Shown piece after piece: positions 43,083-46,280 of a stretch of DNA of 46,280 nucleotides (the stretch's first letter is position 1; each line of letters starts with the position of its first letter). Under the pieces are notes generated by a model that made no database searches, was not told the DNA's origin, and saw only the letters and a list, made by a program, of their open reading frames with translations. The position numbers and the translations under genes are program-made. The stretch is from positions 1 to 46,280 of the forward strand of contig WGAE01000150.1 of NCBI GenBank assembly GCA_015489185.1, written 5' to 3'. The stretch is from Campylobacterales bacterium. Its GTDB lineage: Bacteria > Campylobacterota > Campylobacteria > Campylobacterales > QNZT01.

Positions 43083-43104
43083 TACAGATGCGTTTGCATC
43101 TGTA
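43083..43104 (-). terminator. Hairpin terminator after FemAB-like gene
   Basis: A perfect 9-bp inverted repeat TACAGATGC / GCATCTGTA with a four-base loop lies five bases after the stop codon of the FemAB-like gene. On the minus strand it is followed by TCGCTTTCTTT, a moderate T-rich tract. It separates this gene from the run that starts at 42928. Confidence 0.65.
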
Positions 43105-43109
43105 CCCGA

Positions 43110-44099
43110 TCAGTCATAATCTCCCGTCAGCAACTGATCAATCGGATCAACATAGCGCATCCCTTTGCGTTTGGAGTAAAGTTTGACCAGAAGATTGAAG
43201 AGTTTGGTTTTAAGCGGGTTGATGATCACTTTAAAGGCATATCCCTCTTTGAGTGTCGGTCTGAAACGCTCTTTGTATTGCTGAATGGCGGCATATTTGG
43301 AGTCTGGTTTAACGTTGATTCTCGCACCGCAAAGATCGAAGACAGGCGCTTTCGAGTGTGCTTTGACATACTTCATCGCTTCATATTTCAGCAGTTGTCC
43401 GGCACCTTTTGGCGCACCGATCCTGTTCCCGCCGTACAATTCATAAGCCCGAAAATCATCAAACAACACCGTCAAAACCGTCTGCAATTTGCCGTCTTTG
43501 TACGCCCCCGCATATAAGCAGTTCTCTCCCAGATTCTCTTTGGACTTTTTGAAATATGCATAAGGAGGACAAGCCAGCGAACCGGCTCTTGTGACCGTTT
43601 CATGCACCAGCTCCCATGTATCTTTCGGATCGACATCGAAGCGAATCTCCACTCCCTCTTTGATCGCTTTGCGCAGCGCCCTTCTGTGCGACTGGTTGAA
43701 AGAAGCGAGAATCTCCTCTTCACTTTTGGAGATATCGATTTCATACGTCCCCCACGGTGCGCAAACCCCTTTGGTCGGACAAACATCAAAAACCACGTAC
43801 GACTGCGCCTTATTGATAAAATCACATAAATTCTCTTTTTCAGTGAGGGCAACCACCTCATCCAAAAACGCTTTTTGCGCATCGGCATCAAGCCCTTCAT
43901 GAAGTGCAAAAGGCTCCAGTGTGAAGATCATTCTTTTGAAAATCAACTTTTTGTCGATCACAAAAGGAAGCACAAAATCTTCGGAAACAAACCAGCCGTA
44001 ATCGTCACTCTTCGACGAAAGATACCCCTCCGACGCCAACACAGGTATCTGAGTCGCCACATTTTCAAACGCTTTTTGACTTCTGTAAACTTTTACCAA
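43110..44099 (-). CDS. FemAB/GNAT-fold (BioF2-like) acyltransferase family protein
   Basis: About 329 residues from TTG 44099, six bases after AAGGA; the TTG at 44114 overlaps that site. The fold signature is a double GNAT domain: an N-terminal half with GWFVSEDFVLPFVIDKK, then the FemAB-like core WGTYEIDISKSEEEILASFNQSHRRALRKA (given here in separate blocks WGTYEIDIS and SHRRALRKAIKEG), with AYFKKSKENLG and GAGQLLKYEAMKY. Characterised relatives transfer amino acids from aminoacyl-tRNA to peptidoglycan precursors, or acyl groups during polysaccharide work. The gene stands alone between two hairpins, so its partner is unknown. Confidence 0.7.
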   Translation of the reverse strand: MVKVYRSQKAFENVATQIPVLASEGYLSSKSDDYGWFVSEDFVLPFVIDKKLIFKRMIFTLEPFALHEGLDADAQKAFLDEVVALTEKENLCDFINKAQSYVVFDVCPTKGVCAPWGTYEIDISKSEEEILASFNQSHRRALRKAIKEGVEIRFDVDPKDTWELVHETVTRAGSLACPPYAYFKKSKENLGENCLYAGAYKDGKLQTVLTVLFDDFRAYELYGGNRIGAPKGAGQLLKYEAMKYVKAHSKAPVFDLCGARINVKPDSKYAAIQQYKERFRPTLKEGYAFKVIINPLKTKLFNLLVKLYSKRKGMRYVDPIDQLLTGDYD

Positions 44100-44191
44100 A
44101 TGAATTCCTTCCAACTGCTATAATCTCAAAACATCATATAACTTGATCACTTAATTTTATATTAAGCTAATCAATACGCTGTTTGTATCAT

Positions 44192-44203
44192 CCGATATAT
44201 CGG
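44192..44203 (-). terminator. Palindrome after acyltransferase 3 gene
   Basis: Perfect 12-base palindrome CCGATATATCGG, 18 bases past the stop of the acyltransferase gene, with further pairing possible to nearby CCGG segments. A second short repeat CTTAAT / ATTAAG lies at 44150-44166. Together they may form a weak terminator. Alternatively the palindrome could be a protein-binding site upstream of the FemAB-like gene. Confidence 0.35.
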
Positions 44204-44220
44204 CATAAATACCGGAGGGT

Positions 44221-45165
44221 TCAGAGCAAAAATCCAAAACGTTTGTGCAGGCGGATGATCAGCGCCCCGGCAATCACCGAAAGTACGAATACGACCAATG
44301 TCAGCTGCGTCGGGGAGAGAGTGCTATGCTCTTTGAGCAAGCCGATGAAAAAGATATGAATAAAATAGATCGCCGACGCATATAGCGCCAATGTTTTACT
44401 CTTTGCCTGAAACGGCATCTGTATAAAGAGCAGGAAGAGTGCGGGAACAAACAAAAACAGTGTTACAAGTGTATCTGCCGGCGGATGAGTATAGTTGTAA
44501 AACGCTTCCGCCAGAACAAGACCTCCTGTCAAAATTGCAGCAATAACCACAAAAGGTTTCGATACTTTACGATCCAGTTGCTGCGCGCGTAACAGATACC
44601 CCATCGTAAAAAAAGGATATGCAAGAAACAAAAAATTGCGATGCACCCAGTCAAAGGCTAGCAGGCGATCCAGGGGAGAACCGTAAAAGAGATGGTATGT
44701 TCGGGCATAAACGATCCACTCCCCGGCAAAAAATGTCACAATGACCGAAAACCACAATATCCAATAAGGTAAACGATGCAATCGCAAAAAAAACAATGCG
44801 GCACCAAACAATCCGATCACATACCATAAATGGAGATACCCAAACAGCATACGATGGACTACTTTCAGCCAGGCGGTTACCGTATTCTCGGAAATATCCA
44901 GCCACGCATAGGCATAAAAAAGCATCCAAATCAGATATAGCCCGAATATACGCTTCAACCACCTGCGTTGTTTGCCCTGTTGCAAAACCGGATAAAAGTA
45001 AAACCCGTTGATCAGCAAAAAGACCGGTACACTGATACGAAACAGACCGTCAACAGTCACATATGAAAGTGCTTCAGATAGATCCGAAAGAAACCGAGTA
45101 TGGATCGCGACGACCATAAAGGCCATCAAAAGTCGTAACAGATCAAGAGAAACGTTTCTGTACAA
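44221..45165 (-). CDS. Acyltransferase 3 family membrane protein
   Basis: 314-residue integral membrane acyltransferase (AT3/OafA-type), predicted to O-acylate a cell-surface sugar using a cytoplasmic acyl donor. The N-terminus RNVSLDLLRLLMAFMVVAIH carries the family R and H, and SVPVFLLINGFYFYP follows. About ten hydrophobic segments cover the rest. There is no SGNH domain. The start is TTG 45165, set by the family N-terminus, with AAAAAGG upstream. It lies 23 bases after the GMC oxidoreductase gene, so the two are probably co-transcribed. Substrate unknown. Confidence 0.85.
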   Translation of the reverse strand: MYRNVSLDLLRLLMAFMVVAIHTRFLSDLSEALSYVTVDGLFRISVPVFLLINGFYFYPVLQQGKQRRWLKRIFGLYLIWMLFYAYAWLDISENTVTAWLKVVHRMLFGYLHLWYVIGLFGAALFFLRLHRLPYWILWFSVIVTFFAGEWIVYARTYHLFYGSPLDRLLAFDWVHRNFLFLAYPFFTMGYLLRAQQLDRKVSKPFVVIAAILTGGLVLAEAFYNYTHPPADTLVTLFLFVPALFLLFIQMPFQAKSKTLALYASAIYFIHIFFIGLLKEHSTLSPTQLTLVVFVLSVIAGALIIRLHKRFGFLL

Positions 45166-45188
45166 AAAAAACGCCTTTTTTGATACGA

Positions 45189-46280
45189 TTATAGCAAAAT
45201 CTGTTTGATTCTGTCCGCGACACGAAACGCATTGGCGTAGATTGTCCAGGTATAGGGCACACTTCCGCCTGTGGGCATAAAAGATCCGTCGGTAATATAG
45301 AGGTTATCTACTTCATGCACTTTACAATTTCGATCAAGCACCGAGGTTTTCGGGTCATTTCCGAAGCGACACCCTCCCGCCTGAAGATTTTGCGGCGGAT
45401 AGGGTCCGATATCTTTGCGAATCTTTTTCGCGCCGAGGGTTTCAAGCACCTGTACCGTTTTATCCGCAAGGATATTTGCGATCTTTTCATTTTGAGGATG
45501 TGAACCGATACGTACTTTGGCTACCGGCATACCGTATTTATCTTTGTAATGTTCATCGACCGTGACAAAACAGTCGTCGTTCGGCAACCAGTCGTTGAAA
45601 ATCTCAAACTGTAGCAGACGCTTTTGGGTAAACTGCTCCAGCAACCGACGCTGCAACGCTTTCCCCCAGAGCAGTTCTCCCTCTTCACTCCATTTGCGAC
45701 GGTTCGCTTTTAAAATCGGATTGGCATGCTCAAAAAGCGCTTCGCTGATACCCCCTTTGGTCTTTGCATCCAGAAAATACCAGTCTTTGATAGTACGATT
45801 GACAAATAGCCCCTCCGTAAAAAGCGCGCGATGCGGTAAAACAGTCTCATCCAATTCTCCACTGACAACACCGCCTGCCGAAAAGAGCAGATTTTTCCCG
45901 ACCTGCCCGTAATTGTTCCCCAAACCGTCGGGAAATTTACGGCTTTTGGAATTTAGCAATAACCTGCTTGTTTCGATCGCCTGTGCCGCCACGACGAAAA
46001 GATCCGCTTCGATCTCCACAACACCCTCTTGTGTATGACACTCCGCGGCACGTACCCTCCCTTTTTCATCCGTTAACAGTCTGCTGACATGATGTTTGGG
46101 CAAAATCGTCACGTTTCCCGTCGCAAGCGCCGGTTGCAACAACGCGGCACGACTGCTCCCCTTTGCACCGCTGCTGCATCCGTAACTGCCGCAGTAGTTG
46201 GAATAGTAACAGGCATTGCGCTGATCTTTTGGAACACTCAAAATCGCGCGAGGCGTTTTGACCGAAGCGACACCCAGTTT
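45189..46280 (-). CDS. GMC family oxidoreductase, N-terminus outside window
   Basis: FAD-dependent glucose-methanol-choline oxidoreductase. The reading frame is open to the window end, 363 residues visible, so the FAD-binding Rossmann N-terminus (about 150 residues or more) is missing. The segment SSGAKGSSRAALLQPALATG, FVVAAQAIETSRLLLNS, and the C-terminal NLYITDGSFMPTGG ... TIYANAFRVAD are typical of the gluconate/cellobiose dehydrogenase-like branch. A four-cysteine-like patch (ACYYSNYCGSYGC) sits before the first. By eye, the usual C-terminal catalytic His appears as Gln (NLQAGGCRFG), and the second His/Asn as Val before the Pro. Substrate unknown. Confidence 0.82.
   Translation of the reverse strand, partial: KLGVASVKTPRAILSVPKDQRNACYYSNYCGSYGCSSGAKGSSRAALLQPALATGNVTILPKHHVSRLLTDEKGRVRAAECHTQEGVVEIEADLFVVAAQAIETSRLLLNSKSRKFPDGLGNNYGQVGKNLLFSAGGVVSGELDETVLPHRALFTEGLFVNRTIKDWYFLDAKTKGGISEALFEHANPILKANRRKWSEEGELLWGKALQRRLLEQFTQKRLLQFEIFNDWLPNDDCFVTVDEHYKDKYGMPVAKVRIGSHPQNEKIANILADKTVQVLETLGAKKIRKDIGPYPPQNLQAGGCRFGNDPKTSVLDRNCKVHEVDNLYITDGSFMPTGGSVPYTWTIYANAFRVADRIKQILL

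Noticed and set aside
42929..43109. Riboswitch or leader RNA upstream of the acidic protein gene
   Set aside because: Apart from the terminator hairpin and one weak inverted repeat, no conserved multi-stem element is recognisable.
1..46280. Search for tRNA, rRNA, CRISPR repeats, insertion sequences, integrases and toxin-antitoxin pairs
   Set aside because: None was found by reading. Every gap over about 60 bases was inspected and holds only promoters or hairpins. Small RNAs without obvious structure could be missed.

Overview
This window looks like chromosomal core DNA of a member of the Campylobacterota (formerly Epsilonproteobacteria). I infer this from gene order rather than from any marker RNA. 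Three blocks follow orders I remember from Helicobacter pylori and Campylobacter jejuni: DUF2018 / small exported protein / polyprenyl synthase / hemA / proS / fxsA / hemC / ubiD-family; suhB / accD / rlmH / dksA; and metK / fdxA / ndk / DUF177 / rpmF / plsX / fabH with a 2-Cys peroxiredoxin alongside. Base composition is moderate by eye (not computed), higher than in Campylobacter or Helicobacter, which fits a free-living sulfur- or hydrogen-oxidising relative. I cannot name the genus. No rRNA, tRNA, CRISPR array, IS element, prophage or pseudogene was seen. Coding density is very high and no gap exceeds about 200 bases.

Layout. 1-3588 (+): the 3' part of hisS, then speA and cysE. 3589-5951 (-): an L,D-transpeptidase and an outer-membrane barrel protein. 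6110-14840 (-): a nine-gene run DUF2018, exported protein, polyprenyl synthase, hemA, proS, fxsA, DsbC-like protein, hemC, UbiD-family decarboxylase, which mixes haem and quinone synthesis with housekeeping. 14912-25799 (-): gltB, gltD, suhB-like, accD, ThiE-like, rlmH, dksA, a membrane protein and dus. 25877-26494 (+): recO. 26489-31484 (-): metK, fdxA, ndk, DUF177, rpmF, plsX, fabH, HIT. 31630-32226 (+): peroxiredoxin, facing ridA and rplU (-) across a strong bidirectional hairpin. 33205-33753 (+): a second outer-membrane barrel protein. 33791-42928 (-): a tightly packed run ending in the most interesting block of the window. 43110-46280 (-): FemAB-like protein, acyltransferase 3 and a GMC oxidoreductase cut by the window end.

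The standout is 33791-40728. In transcription order it encodes phosphoglucose isomerase, an MPGP-family HAD phosphatase, an MOFRL-type glycerate kinase, a GT81-like glucosyl-3-phosphoglycerate synthase, a GH13 subfamily 18 (sucrose-phosphorylase-like) phosphorylase and GalU. Read together these form a closed glucosylglycerate cycle. GalU makes UDP-glucose, the synthase joins it to 3-phosphoglycerate, and the phosphatase releases glucosylglycerate, a compatible solute. The phosphorylase splits that to glucose-1-phosphate and glycerate, and the kinase returns glycerate to glycolysis. Synthesis and breakdown sit in one operon with overlapping genes.

Many starts are TTG or GTG (proS, fxsA, dus, fabH, pgi, HAD, FemAB, AT3, the first OMP). 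They were chosen from Shine-Dalgarno spacing and family N-termini.
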